Below are positions 34,861 to 43,520 of a stretch of 45,531 nucleotides of DNA, piece after piece. The translations under genes and the position numbers were made by a program. This stretch comes from Halanaerobiales bacterium (GTDB taxonomy: Bacteria > Bacillota > Halanaerobiia > Halanaerobiales > DTU029), in the NCBI GenBank assembly GCA_022360715.1, contig JAKSCG010000197.1:1-45531 (forward strand), written 5' to 3'. The stretch's first letter is position 1, and each line of letters opens with the position of its first letter. The notes under the pieces are model-generated. The model saw only the letters and a program-made list of their open reading frames with translations. It ran no database searches and was not told where the DNA came from.

Positions 34861-35595
34861 TTATAAACAACTTATTCTCTGGCGATAATTTTTAATATGT
34901 TGATTATTTATGGCATCTCCTTGATCCAGATTAGAGCTCACCCAAATCGGCGGTTCAATCCCTGCTTCCGCTAAGTTGGAAATCACTTGAGCGATTAAGG
35001 CCTGTAGGATGGCTGTCCCGATCGCGGTCGAAGTGGGAGCAAATTTGACTTCCATCCCTGCTATCTCCATCACTGCATCCCCCACTTCCCCACAATTATC
35101 GATCACAATATCAGCAACTTGATAAAGCTTCTTACCACCGGGATGCCTGGTCGCAACCTGTTTAGAGAAATCAAGTGAGGTCAGGGCAATAACTTTCATT
35201 CCTATTTTTTGGGCCTCTTCGGCCATTTCAACCGGAACAGCATTTCGGCCGGAAGTAGACGCAATTAACATTGTATCATGGGTCGAAGTTATCTCATTAT
35301 CTAAAATGTTTTTAGCAAGTCCGGACTGTCTTTCAGCAAATGTGCTCAACTTTGCTTTGGGGTCGAGAGACAGGGCCGGAGTTAGGATGGCATTAACCGG
35401 GACGATACCTCCGGCCCGGTAAAATAGCTCCATCGCATAAATCTGAGAATGACCGCAACCAAAAACATGTAAAATACCGTTGTTTTTGATTGACCTGGCA
35501 ATCTCTTGAGCAGCCTGATTAATCTGCTCTAATTGCGTCTTTTTTACTCTGGCCAGGATTACCTCAATTTTATTTAGAAATGTCTCAGCTAACAT
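34861..35595 (-). CDS. SIS domain sugar-phosphate-binding protein (UPF0309-like)
   Basis: 244 residues. A single SIS domain with GILHVFGCGHSQIYAMELFYR near 40-59, IASTSGRNAVPVEMAE near 111-126, and a C-terminal helical part with FAPTSTAIGTAILQALI near 186-202. This SIS_2 family is common in PTS operons; it may be an isomerase or a phosphosugar hydrolase/etherase-like enzyme. No specific reaction can be assigned. Its start overlaps the EIIA stop by one base (TAATG). Confidence 0.85.
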   Translation of the reverse strand: MLAETFLNKIEVILARVKKTQLEQINQAAQEIARSIKNNGILHVFGCGHSQIYAMELFYRAGGIVPVNAILTPALSLDPKAKLSTFAERQSGLAKNILDNEITSTHDTMLIASTSGRNAVPVEMAEEAQKIGMKVIALTSLDFSKQVATRHPGGKKLYQVADIVIDNCGEVGDAVMEIAGMEVKFAPTSTAIGTAILQALIAQVISNLAEAGIEPPIWVSSNLDQGDAINNQHIKNYRQRISCL

Positions 35596-36068
35596 TACTT
35601 CTCCTCCTTATTATTCTCATAATTTTCGATTATTTTAACTAACTGTTCGACAGTATCTGCTTTAATCATTTTTTCTTGCAGCGCTTCATTTCTTAATAAT
35701 CGGGTTAAATCTGAGATTAGTTCAACATGTGAATTATTATCAATCGCCGCCAGGACAAAAACCAGTTTAACCGGGTCTTTTTTACCGGCATTAAAGATTA
35801 CCCCGTCCTGCGGAGTTATCAAACTAAGACCAATTGAATTAACGCCATCCTCAGGCCGGGCGTGAAACATAGCAATTCCCGGAGCAACTACAATATAAGG
35901 ACCTTTTTCCATAACCAGCTCAAGCATCGCCTGGATATATTCAGGTTTAATGGTACCTTTTTCAACGAGTAATTTTCCGGCTATCTTTCCTGCTTGCTGC
36001 CAGTTTTCTACCTTTACCTTAGCCCGCATGGTTTCTTGATTTAGATAATCACTTAACAGATTGCTCAC
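35595..36068 (-). CDS. PTS EIIA component, mannitol/fructose/ascorbate type
   Basis: 157 residues. The phospho-histidine is in VVAPGIAMFHARPEDGV near 57-73 (His66), followed by SIGLSLITPQDGVIF, as in UlaC/FruA-type EIIA. It relays phosphate from HPr to EIIB. It starts 11 bases after agaS stops. Confidence 0.93.
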   Translation of the reverse strand: MSNLLSDYLNQETMRAKVKVENWQQAGKIAGKLLVEKGTIKPEYIQAMLELVMEKGPYIVVAPGIAMFHARPEDGVNSIGLSLITPQDGVIFNAGKKDPVKLVFVLAAIDNNSHVELISDLTRLLRNEALQEKMIKADTVEQLVKIIENYENNKEEK

Positions 36069-36079
36069 CTCCCCGACTG

Positions 36080-37258
36080 CTATTTTCGGTATTGATAGAT
36101 CTCTACTCCTTTGACGACTCGATTAACATTACCTGACGGTGAAGGGTTATCAGGATTTATCCCTAAATAAATTGACTTATAAAAGGCGTTTAATTGGGCC
36201 AATAAGACATAATTAAAAGCCAAAAAAACATCATCTTCTCCTCCTGTTTCGGCGCTGGAAAGTCCGATATAATAATCGGCTAACTGCTTAACATCTTCCT
36301 GATAACTATTGGTAACCGCGACAATGCTTTTAACTTTAGCCCCATTGGCAATTTCTCTTAACAGATCCACTTCGTACTGTCTAACATAAGGATCTTCGGA
36401 AAAAAAGAACCAAATTAAAGTACGGTCATTAATCACCGATTTGGGCCCATGGCGAAATCCCAGACTGGATTCATAATTGGTAGCTACTTTCCCCCGGGTA
36501 AGTTCAAGCATCTTTAGGGCAGCTTCTTCAGCTATCCCCTTCAGGGTAGACGAACCAAGATAAACTGCTCGCTCATAATTTTCTCCGGCAATATTGTGAA
36601 CTATACTAAGCTCTTCCGTAAAAATATCAGTACCTCTTTCCGCAATCAAAGTTATTTTTTTGCTGAGCTGATCAAGATTTTCCAGATTAAAAATAGCAAG
36701 GGCAGATAAAACCATCGTGGTAAAACTACCGGTCATGGCAAAACCTTGATCATGTGCTTGCTCGGGCATTAATATCATAAGAGCATTTTCCTGCCGGTCC
36801 ATCTTTCGGGCTAACTCACCCTCGGGATTGCAGGTTAAAGCTATTTGATAAAGATTATCTACCATCTGTTCAGCAATATTTACGGTAGCAATACTTTCCG
36901 GGCTATTCCCCGATCTGGCACTGGAGATAAGCAAGGTGGGAATCTCTTGCTGTAAGTATTCGGTGGGGTTTGTAACAATATCTGTCGTAGCGATTGCTTC
37001 AAACCGGTAAGGAAGTTTCTTGTTGAGATATGGTACTACTGTTTTCCCGACAAAGGCAGAACTACCTGCTCCGGTGAAGATAATCCGTAACTGTTTTTCC
37101 TGCTTGATAATCTTATCAAAAAAATTTTTAATTTTGTTTTGCTGTTTTTCAATAATCGCAACTGTCTGCAACCATAGTTCCGGTTGCTGTCTGATCTCCT
37201 GTTCGGTATGATACTTAAAGTTGTTTTTAAAAAATTGATGGCAATTAAAAAGCTCCAT
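36080..37258 (-). CDS. agaS: AgaS-type galactosamine/tagatose-6-phosphate isomerase-deaminase
   Basis: 392 residues with two SIS domains: RIIFTGAGSSAFVGKTVVP near 58-76 with LLISSARSGNSPESIATV near 108-125, and the second near 200-390 with GSSTLKGIAEEAALKMLELT and ESSLGFRHGPKSVIND. The GFRHGPKS segment is shared by AgaS and the isomerase half of GlmS. AgaS converts galactosamine 6-phosphate to tagatose 6-phosphate with loss of ammonia in the Aga pathway. It leads the operon behind an operator-bearing promoter. No aldolase or kinase of that pathway is in the window. GlcN-6-phosphate deamination is the alternative. Confidence 0.87.
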   Translation of the reverse strand: MELFNCHQFFKNNFKYHTEQEIRQQPELWLQTVAIIEKQQNKIKNFFDKIIKQEKQLRIIFTGAGSSAFVGKTVVPYLNKKLPYRFEAIATTDIVTNPTEYLQQEIPTLLISSARSGNSPESIATVNIAEQMVDNLYQIALTCNPEGELARKMDRQENALMILMPEQAHDQGFAMTGSFTTMVLSALAIFNLENLDQLSKKITLIAERGTDIFTEELSIVHNIAGENYERAVYLGSSTLKGIAEEAALKMLELTRGKVATNYESSLGFRHGPKSVINDRTLIWFFFSEDPYVRQYEVDLLREIANGAKVKSIVAVTNSYQEDVKQLADYYIGLSSAETGGEDDVFLAFNYVLLAQLNAFYKSIYLGINPDNPSPSGNVNRVVKGVEIYQYRK

Positions 37259-37280
37259 TGTTAAACCTCCTTATATTATG

Positions 37281-37310
37281 ATAATAGCACATTATGTGGT
37301 ATCAACCAGT
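37281..37310 (-). promoter_or_regulatory. aga/PTS operon promoter with overlapping GntR operator
   Basis: On the minus strand TGCTATTAT (37289-37281) is an extended -10, and TGGT-N4-ACCA (37308-37297) sits just upstream, in the spacer to -35 region. TGGT/ACCA arms are the core of operators bound by NagR/DasR-type GntR proteins, so a repressor bound here would block polymerase. Confidence 0.6.
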
Positions 37311-37330
37311 TACATTAAAAAAATAATATT

Positions 37331-38068
37331 TTATTTTTCTAATGTAACATGGAATTTAAACTTGTCTCCCCTGGCTACACTGACCGTGTATTCAATAATC
37401 TTTGCTCCCTCATAAGTATATCTTTCCAGTAATATCCCTGGTGAATCACTCTCTACCTGTAGATAATTTGCTTCACTTTCTCGAACCGATGTTGCCTGAA
37501 ATGTTTCTTCCGCCTTATTTAAAGTTACCGTATACTTTTCGCGAAAAATATCATACATCGGTTTATTTTCCAATTCTTGTTGTTGCAAAACAGGAAAACG
37601 GTTATATGGTAAATAACTTGTCTCTAACATCATCGGTTCATTATCGGCAAGACGCAAGCGAATAACTTTATATGCTTTTTGATCAATAGTTAAATTCATT
37701 TTGCGAGCCAGCTTTTTGTTAATATTAATTATTTCAAAGTTCAAGACCCGCGAAGATGGTTCTTTCCCCGCTTTTTTCATTTCTTCGGTAAAACTATAGA
37801 ATTGTAAGAGATCTTGTTTATACTTTTCTACCGAAACAAAAGTCCCTTTCCCGTGTTCGGTATAGACATAACCCTCTATTTCTAACTCGCGAATAGCCTG
37901 TCTAACAGTAGCCCGACTGACCGCAAAGGTTTCCACCAGTGCTCTTTCGGAAGGCAACTGATCATTAGGCTTAAACTCCCTATTTTCGATCTTTTCAATA
38001 ATAATATCCATTAATTGATAATATAAAGGTATCTTGCTTTTTTTATTTATTTTATTCGCTCGCTCCAT
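37331..38068 (-). CDS. GntR family (HutC/UTRA) transcriptional regulator, NagR-like
   Basis: 245 residues from ATG 38068, with GGAGG nine bases upstream. The open frame runs on to 38212 but that extension crosses the promoter. The N-terminal winged helix-turn-helix has LPSERALVETFAVSRATVRQ near 36-55 and YTEHGKGTFVS; the UTRA effector domain (about 85-240) has VIRLRLADNEPMMLETSYLP. Such proteins sense phosphorylated amino sugars (NagR/YvoA: GlcNAc-6-P or GlcN-6-P). Location directly before the PTS/agaS/nagA operon suggests it represses it and itself. Confidence 0.92.
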   Translation of the reverse strand: MERANKINKKSKIPLYYQLMDIIIEKIENREFKPNDQLPSERALVETFAVSRATVRQAIRELEIEGYVYTEHGKGTFVSVEKYKQDLLQFYSFTEEMKKAGKEPSSRVLNFEIININKKLARKMNLTIDQKAYKVIRLRLADNEPMMLETSYLPYNRFPVLQQQELENKPMYDIFREKYTVTLNKAEETFQATSVRESEANYLQVESDSPGILLERYTYEGAKIIEYTVSVARGDKFKFHVTLEK

Positions 38069-38097
38069 ATTAGTTTTCCTCCCGCCGGACTTATCAT

Positions 38098-38111
38098 GAG
38101 GTACGTACCAG
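38098..38111 (-). promoter_or_regulatory. Palindromic operator near gntR transcription start
   Basis: A perfect palindrome, GGTACGTACC (38100-38109), in the context TGGTACGTACCT; arms resemble those of the operator before agaS. It lies just after the predicted start of transcription, fitting autoregulation. Confidence 0.5.
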
Positions 38112-38122
38112 TTTGTAATTTT

Positions 38123-38152
38123 AATATACCATATTTTGAAGTCTTTTGTCAA
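38123..38152 (-). promoter_or_regulatory. gntR promoter
   Basis: TTGACA (38152-38147), 18-base spacer, TATATT (38128-38123) on the minus strand, about 55 bases before the ATG. Confidence 0.8.
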
Positions 38153-38216
38153 CCGGTTATTCTTTTCTTTCTTTCCGCAAGATGTCTGAGCAAACGTAAA
38201 ACTTGCTAACAATGCT

Positions 38217-38241
38217 AACCCTGCTCAAAGAGAGCAGGGTT
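38217..38241. terminator. Hairpin after the Bcr-like ABC genes
   Basis: AACCCTGCTC and GAGCAGGGTT form a perfect ten-pair stem with a loop of five. On the minus strand no T-run follows; on the plus strand GATGCCTTTT follows. It may end the ABC operon with low efficiency or act as a transcript stabiliser. Confidence 0.5.
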
Positions 38242-38294
38242 GATGCCTTTTACCGCCATATATTAGTTTTAAGTATATTTTCCTTGTCCGGATA

Positions 38295-39035
38295 TTATCT
38301 GCTTACATCCATTTTTCTAAAGGTAATAATGGAAAGAAACAGAAATAAAGCAAATACAATCAGGGCACTTGTCACAGGATAGATAAAATCTGTTGTTACC
38401 CTTCCGTCGAGAATAAAATATATGTTTGATGGTATTGACCAAGGAAATAAAAAGGCACTATCCTTATATAGTAAGGCAAAGTTCATTACACTACAAACGA
38501 CGGTTAATACCATGCCATGCAAAAAACTTCTAAAACTGAGCGTAAGAAAAATCATAATTGGTACAAACAGGACGGTAGCAAGATTCGGCAGTAATAGCTT
38601 CATCGTTTTAGCAAAAATCACATTTACCGAATTGTCAAATCCCAGTAATAAACCAAATATAACAGCTATGATCCAAACCGCTATATTAATCAAGATAATT
38701 ATTGAGCAGGAAGATATTATTTTTGCTAATAATATTTGCGTCCTGCTATAAGGCATAGTTAATAGGTTGTGAAGGGTTTTTTCCTGAAATTCATAAAACA
38801 CAGCAAATACTGCAATAAAGGAGGGAATTATTGCTCCCAGAAAAAGTGAATAAAATAACTGAAGGCTATTAATCAACCTATCCCAATGGTACATGTTACT
38901 AGTAGTAAAGCTATCTCTTCTAAGATACCAAATAATTATTGATAGAACTAACGGTAATAGCATAGCAAAAAAAGACAAGTAGTATATATATGAATTACTA
39001 AATTTAACAAATTCATTTTTTAATAGCTTATACAT
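38295..39035 (-). CDS. ABC-2 type transporter permease
   Basis: 246 residues, six membrane helices. FYEFQEKTLHNLLTMPYSR near 82-100 is the EKxxxT-type coupling element between membrane segments of ABC-2/bacitracin-type permeases. It follows the ATPase gene by two bases, and together they resemble BcrAB or lantibiotic-immunity exporters. The transported substrate is unknown. Confidence 0.87.
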   Translation of the reverse strand: MYKLLKNEFVKFSNSYIYYLSFFAMLLPLVLSIIIWYLRRDSFTTSNMYHWDRLINSLQLFYSLFLGAIIPSFIAVFAVFYEFQEKTLHNLLTMPYSRTQILLAKIISSCSIIILINIAVWIIAVIFGLLLGFDNSVNVIFAKTMKLLLPNLATVLFVPIMIFLTLSFRSFLHGMVLTVVCSVMNFALLYKDSAFLFPWSIPSNIYFILDGRVTTDFIYPVTSALIVFALFLFLSIITFRKMDVSR

Positions 39036-39037
39036 AT

Positions 39038-39949
39038 TTATAACACACTCTCCTTTGCTTTGCCTACTGCATACAAGAATTTATCTTCCAGACTCTTTTT
39101 AATTGAACTCATATTATATATGGTAATTCCGTTATGAACGAGTTCTCTACTGATCTGCCCATTTTGATCTTTTGCACAAAAGATTTTAAAGAGATTATCT
39201 ACCTGTTGATAATCTAACTCCATTTTTGTTAATATTTCTTTAGCCTGACTATTTTGATCAACCTCTAACAACACATAGTCCTGTTTATTGAATCCTGAAT
39301 CACTAATTTTAAATTGTTCGATTAGTGTCCCCTTGTGGATAATGCCAATATAGTCAGCTATTTGTTCCACTTCACTTAAGATATGACTTGACAAAATCAC
39401 AGTAATCTTTAGTTTTTTTGCCAAAGATTGAATAAAATCCCTTAATTGATTGATTCCTTCGGGATCTAATCCATTTGTTGGTTCATCCAGGATAAGTACT
39501 TTAGGGGAGTGAATAAGCGCATTGGCGATACCGAGTCTCTGTTTCATACCGGTAGAATAATTTTTTACTTTTTTTGACGCTTCAGCGGTTAATCCAACGA
39601 TTTCAAGAACCTGATCAACCCGACTCATATCTATATCGCGCAGGTCGGCAGTTATCGCTAAATTTTTTTGGGCAGTCAAATTCCCGTAGAACCCGGGGGT
39701 TTCAACAATTGCTCCAATATTTTTCAGTGCCCACATTCGCTCTTTTTCAGTGTTTTTGCCAAATACAGATATTATCCCCAAATCAGGTTTGGTCAGCCCC
39801 ATGATCATTCGTATTGTAGTAGTTTTTCCTGCACCGTTTTTACCAAGCAAACCATAAATAATTCCTTCAGGAACCTGCATATTAAGGTCATTAACTGCTA
39901 CATTTTTTTTGTATTTCTTGGTAAGGTTTTGGGTTTCAACAGCATACAT
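39038..39949 (-). CDS. ABC transporter ATP-binding protein, BcrA-like
   Basis: 303 residues. Walker A GLLGKNGAGKTTTIRM near 33-48; signature YSTGMKQRLGIANALI near 134-149; Walker B KVLILDEPTNGLDPEG near 152-167; ILSSHILSEVEQ holds the switch histidine. The C-terminal 85 residues are the usual extension of the BcrA group. ATG with GGAGGG upstream. Preceded by a strong promoter and a leader with a possible short peptide gene. Confidence 0.92.
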   Translation of the reverse strand: MYAVETQNLTKKYKKNVAVNDLNMQVPEGIIYGLLGKNGAGKTTTIRMIMGLTKPDLGIISVFGKNTEKERMWALKNIGAIVETPGFYGNLTAQKNLAITADLRDIDMSRVDQVLEIVGLTAEASKKVKNYSTGMKQRLGIANALIHSPKVLILDEPTNGLDPEGINQLRDFIQSLAKKLKITVILSSHILSEVEQIADYIGIIHKGTLIEQFKISDSGFNKQDYVLLEVDQNSQAKEILTKMELDYQQVDNLFKIFCAKDQNGQISRELVHNGITIYNMSSIKKSLEDKFLYAVGKAKESVL

Positions 39950-39961
39950 AAAATTCCCTCC

Positions 39962-40021
39962 TTAGCAAATCGGAGTACTTAAAAGCTTAATTAGATCAAC
40001 GAGAAGATAAAAAAATAACAA
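39962..40021 (-). CDS. Possible 19-residue leader peptide before the BcrA-like gene
   Basis: TTG 40021 lies ten bases after a clear AGGAGGG (40038-40032) in the mRNA leader. The frame gives a leucine-rich, hydrophobic 19-residue peptide, and its TAA (39964-39962) touches the ATPase gene's own GGAGGG. It may couple or attenuate translation of the transporter. An overlapping frame from CTG is also open for 11 codons, so the real product, if any, is uncertain. Confidence 0.35.
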   Translation of the reverse strand: MLFFYLLVDLIKLLSTPIC

Positions 40022-40048
40022 GCCAGTTAAGCCCTCCTATTAAATACT

Positions 40049-40077
40049 ATTGTATAGTTTGCTTTGCAAATTGTCAA
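40049..40077 (-). promoter_or_regulatory. Promoter of the Bcr-like ABC operon
   Basis: TTGACA (40077-40072), 17 bases, TACAAT (40054-40049) on the minus strand. This predicts a leader of about 90 nt before the ATPase gene. Confidence 0.85.
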
Positions 40078-40131
40078 GTTTTTTTTATGTTTAATATATT
40101 TTTATCCAAATACTAAATTGATCAGAGCAAC

Positions 40132-42744
40132 TTATTCTTCAATCCGGATCTTTTCGATCATAACTCCTTGGTTAATCCGTTTTAAAGGGATATATCCGGA
40201 AAATAGTGCGAGCAAGATAGCTCCCAGCACCGCAGTTAAGATCTGCGACCAGGGTATACCCCATGTATATTCGATTCCAGCCTGGGTGATGATTTTGGAC
40301 AATAAATAGGTAAAAGCCGAACCGATAATCCCACCATAGATAGCCGCAATCAGCCCATAAAGGGTACTTTCCAGACAAACTAACTTATTTATTCCCGCTT
40401 GAGTCATCCCGATCGCTTTTAACATCGCAAACTCTCTGCTTCGCAAAATTAAGTTGGTGCTAATCGTATTAATAATATTCAAACTGCCGATTAAAGCAAC
40501 AACTGCAATAAATCCATAAAAGAAGATCTTGGTAGTCAGAGCTGCATTTCTGAGTTTTTCCACATAATTGGAAATATCCAGATACTCATAGCTAGGATTT
40601 TGTACAGTTAAATTTTTTAAATATTTTACTACCGCCTCAGGATCAGCGTTTTCCTCCAGCCTGATCGCCATCTGACGGTAGTCCTGGTTGCCGGTCAATT
40701 TTTGATAAACATAATCGGTTGTGAATAAATAGACCTGACCATCTTCAGTATATCCATCGTCCAGAAAGGTATTCTCGGATATACCCATTACTTTGACTGT
40801 CATCAATTGAGGATTACCTTTTTCCAGTTCGTCAGAACGCTGGATTGAAAGCTGGATTTCATCGCCAACTTGATAGTCAAATGCTTCAACGATCACCCGC
40901 TTTTTACCTACAGAATCATACAACATATTGGTGCTAATTAAAATAATCCCATTTTGCTGATTCATCGCAGCCAAATCGTATCCTTGAAGTGTCTCCTCGA
41001 TCTTTGGTAAGAGCGCTTCTCCATAGGAGAGCAATTTGCCCGCCGGATAAAGGATTATACCTGCTTCTTTCTTTTCCAGCAATTCCCCCTTCAACTCAGC
41101 AAAACGAGGGTTGACTTTTTTCTCTGATACTCTCAGTGCAACATCTGTACTCTTATTTTTATAAACATATTCCACCCCAGGTAGATTTTTGATCTCTACA
41201 TACTGTTCTGCCGAAAAGCTGGTTTGCTCACCTTTCTTTATTGATAGCAGAAAATCTGCGTCCACTCCCCCTTCTACCGCTCCAATGCGGAAAAGAGAAT
41301 TAAAAAAGTAGCTAAAAACGATATATAAGACGATACTGATAATCATCGAAAAAACAGTAATTTGAAAGCGTTTCTTTTTTCGGCGAAGATTTTTGCCGGC
41401 AATCTGTCCCTCAATCCCGAAAATCCATTGTAAAAGTCTAGCTTGCTTAACTTTTTTAAAAGCCTCTTTTTGATCGCTTCCGGTATTACGAATCGCTTCC
41501 AGGGGAGAGATCTTGGCTGCTTGCTTTGCCGGCCCCATCGCTGACAAATAGACCGTCACCAAACCCAGTAAGGAACTGAGAAGCAACACCGGAAGTGATA
41601 CCTCCACCTGCAAATCCTTTAAAAAGACCAGCGCGTTAGCGCCCAGGGAATTGATTAGATAGATAACTAGTTTCATTGCCAATACACCAAACACTAACCC
41701 GAGCGGGATACCTGAAAGGCTTAAAATACCGGCTTCTTTCAAGACAATCCGGTGAATCTGTCCTGGTGTAGCCCCCACACAGCGTAATAATCCGAATTGC
41801 GAGACACGTTCCACAACTGAGATATGAAAAGCATTGTAGATCACAGCTACCGCGCAAACGATCACCAGGAGCGTAAAAAAGATCGCGACCATCGTCAAGG
41901 CTTGGTTAAGAGAACTATCCTGGTCTTGCGCTGACAATCTCAACAGTTGGTTGTTATACTTAATCGGGTGATTTAAACCGAAAGCTTGAGCAATTGCTTC
42001 TGCTCTCTCCTGCACTCCTCTGGCCGAAGTTAATCGAACATAAACATTGTAGGTTTCCTTTGAAGTCAATTGCTGATGACCGAGAAAGGTAATTCCATTA
42101 GCAAAATAGTTGTGGGAACTCTCAAAGCGAGGAGTAATCAACCCGACAATGGTAAACTCTTTCTCTGTTTCTTGCTGAAAAGTTTCTTCGCTGCTTAATT
42201 TATACTCTTCCATCGGTCGATCACTATTACCGGCATAACGAACACCTGAGGCCAATTTGATTTGATCACCTAATTTCAAAGCTCCAGGCAGATAATCCAA
42301 AACCCAATAATCTAAAACTAACTCGCCTGGCTTTTGCGGTAACCGCCCTTCTTTAAGAAAGACGGAAAACATCTTTAAAGAATTTCGGTCATAGCTTTTC
42401 AGCTTCAAATACCGATATGGTGGTATTTCCCCGCTCGCGGACCGTTCCAAAGCACTGACTTTGGAAATGACCAAATCTTTCTCATTTATAATTACACCCA
42501 CCCGGGAAACACCTACCGAATTTTTTATTTTGGGAATCAGCGCCCCTGGCACCTCCGGATAAAGGACATGATAATCCCCAGTATCAGTGATCGCCTTATT
42601 GATTTCATATTCTCTAAAACTCACGACCATTGTTCCGATCCCGGTTATTAAAGCTACTGACAGAATGATACCGATTACGGTCAGGAAGGCTCTTTTCCAC
42701 TGTCCTTTCAGATAACGAGAAGTAAGCTGGCCATAACTGTTCAT
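40132..42744 (-). CDS. FtsX/MacB-type ABC transporter permease, two FtsX domains
   Basis: 870 residues. One N-terminal membrane helix (about 18-40), a large extracellular domain, three helices near 285-410 (first FtsX domain, with SQFGLLRCVGATPGQIHRIV), a further helix near 452-475, a second extracellular domain, and three helices near 745-855 (second FtsX domain, with REFAMLKAIGMTQAGINKLV). The architecture fits exporters or mechanotransmission permeases acting on antimicrobial peptides or lipoproteins. Overlaps its ATPase gene by four bases. Substrate unknown. Confidence 0.9.
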   Translation of the reverse strand: MNSYGQLTSRYLKGQWKRAFLTVIGIILSVALITGIGTMVVSFREYEINKAITDTGDYHVLYPEVPGALIPKIKNSVGVSRVGVIINEKDLVISKVSALERSASGEIPPYRYLKLKSYDRNSLKMFSVFLKEGRLPQKPGELVLDYWVLDYLPGALKLGDQIKLASGVRYAGNSDRPMEEYKLSSEETFQQETEKEFTIVGLITPRFESSHNYFANGITFLGHQQLTSKETYNVYVRLTSARGVQERAEAIAQAFGLNHPIKYNNQLLRLSAQDQDSSLNQALTMVAIFFTLLVIVCAVAVIYNAFHISVVERVSQFGLLRCVGATPGQIHRIVLKEAGILSLSGIPLGLVFGVLAMKLVIYLINSLGANALVFLKDLQVEVSLPVLLLSSLLGLVTVYLSAMGPAKQAAKISPLEAIRNTGSDQKEAFKKVKQARLLQWIFGIEGQIAGKNLRRKKKRFQITVFSMIISIVLYIVFSYFFNSLFRIGAVEGGVDADFLLSIKKGEQTSFSAEQYVEIKNLPGVEYVYKNKSTDVALRVSEKKVNPRFAELKGELLEKKEAGIILYPAGKLLSYGEALLPKIEETLQGYDLAAMNQQNGIILISTNMLYDSVGKKRVIVEAFDYQVGDEIQLSIQRSDELEKGNPQLMTVKVMGISENTFLDDGYTEDGQVYLFTTDYVYQKLTGNQDYRQMAIRLEENADPEAVVKYLKNLTVQNPSYEYLDISNYVEKLRNAALTTKIFFYGFIAVVALIGSLNIINTISTNLILRSREFAMLKAIGMTQAGINKLVCLESTLYGLIAAIYGGIIGSAFTYLLSKIITQAGIEYTWGIPWSQILTAVLGAILLALFSGYIPLKRINQGVMIEKIRIEE

Positions 42745-43424
42745 GCTCCCATCACCTCATCCTGAACGATCATCCCATCTTCAATGGTGATAACTCGATC
42801 AGCCTGTGAGGCAATGGCGAGATCATGAGTGATAATAATTAGAGTCTGGTGATATTTTTTTACCGACAACTTGAGCAGGTCGATAATCTCTTTACTATTC
42901 TTACTATCCAGGTTACCGGTAGGTTCATCGGCCAAAATAATCGCCGGTTTATAGGCCAGGGCCCGACCAATCGAAACTCTTTGTTGTTGTCCTCCGGACA
43001 ATTCAGCAGGGAGATGATGGCGTCGCTGTTGTAGACCAAGAATATCTAATAATTCTTTGATATAGTTAGTATTAATTTTTTTCCGATCGAGGAGAATCGG
43101 TAAAGTAATATTTTCTTCAGCCGTCAGTACCGGGATCAAATTATAAAATTGAAAGACAAAACCAACTTTTCTTCTCCGAAAGATGGCCAGTTCTTTTTCG
43201 TTTAATTGATAGATATCCATACCATCGATCACAACTTTACCCGCACTTGGTCGGTCAACACCCCCCAGGAGATGTAACAACGTACTCTTCCCGGAACCAC
43301 TGGGACCGACAACCGCCACAAACTCGCCTTGTTTAATCGAGAGGTTGACCTCTTTTAAGGCATCTATTTTGATTGCCCCAGTGCCATAACTCTTACATAA
43401 ATCAATTGTCCTTACTACTTCCAT
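42741..43424 (-). CDS. ABC transporter ATP-binding protein, MacB/LolD type
   Basis: 227 residues. Walker A VVGPSGSGKSTLLHLLGGVD near 38-57; signature LSGGQQQRVSIGRALAYKP near 141-159; Walker B IILADEPTGNLDSKN near 161-175; IITHD holds the switch histidine. Partner of the FtsX permease downstream. ATG with AGGAGG upstream; probably driven by a promoter within the 96-base gap after the kinase gene. Confidence 0.94.
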   Translation of the reverse strand: MEVVRTIDLCKSYGTGAIKIDALKEVNLSIKQGEFVAVVGPSGSGKSTLLHLLGGVDRPSAGKVVIDGMDIYQLNEKELAIFRRRKVGFVFQFYNLIPVLTAEENITLPILLDRKKINTNYIKELLDILGLQQRRHHLPAELSGGQQQRVSIGRALAYKPAIILADEPTGNLDSKNSKEIIDLLKLSVKKYHQTLIIITHDLAIASQADRVITIEDGMIVQDEVMGA

Positions 43425-43459
43425 CTTAGTACCTCCTGTTTTCCTTAGTCACGATCAGT

Positions 43460-43511
43460 TTACAGGATCAACCTTACAGGAAGATTACTCTTTCTCTTAC
43501 AGATCAGTAAG
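43460..43511. promoter_or_regulatory. Repeat array, likely response regulator binding sites
   Basis: TTACAGG occurs at 43460-43466 and 43474-43480 (spacing 14) and TTACAGA at 43497-43503; the last is part of an inverted repeat CTTAC-N6-GTAAG (43496-43511). The array lies between the kinase stop and the transporter ATPase start, where no good -35 is seen, as expected for an activator-dependent promoter. Confidence 0.5.
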
Positions 43512-43520
43512 ATTAACTTT

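Noticed and set aside
38069..38212. N-terminal extension of the GntR regulator
   Set aside because: The extra 48 codons cover a TTGACA/TATATT promoter and an operator palindrome; a good ribosome binding site precedes the internal ATG at 38068.
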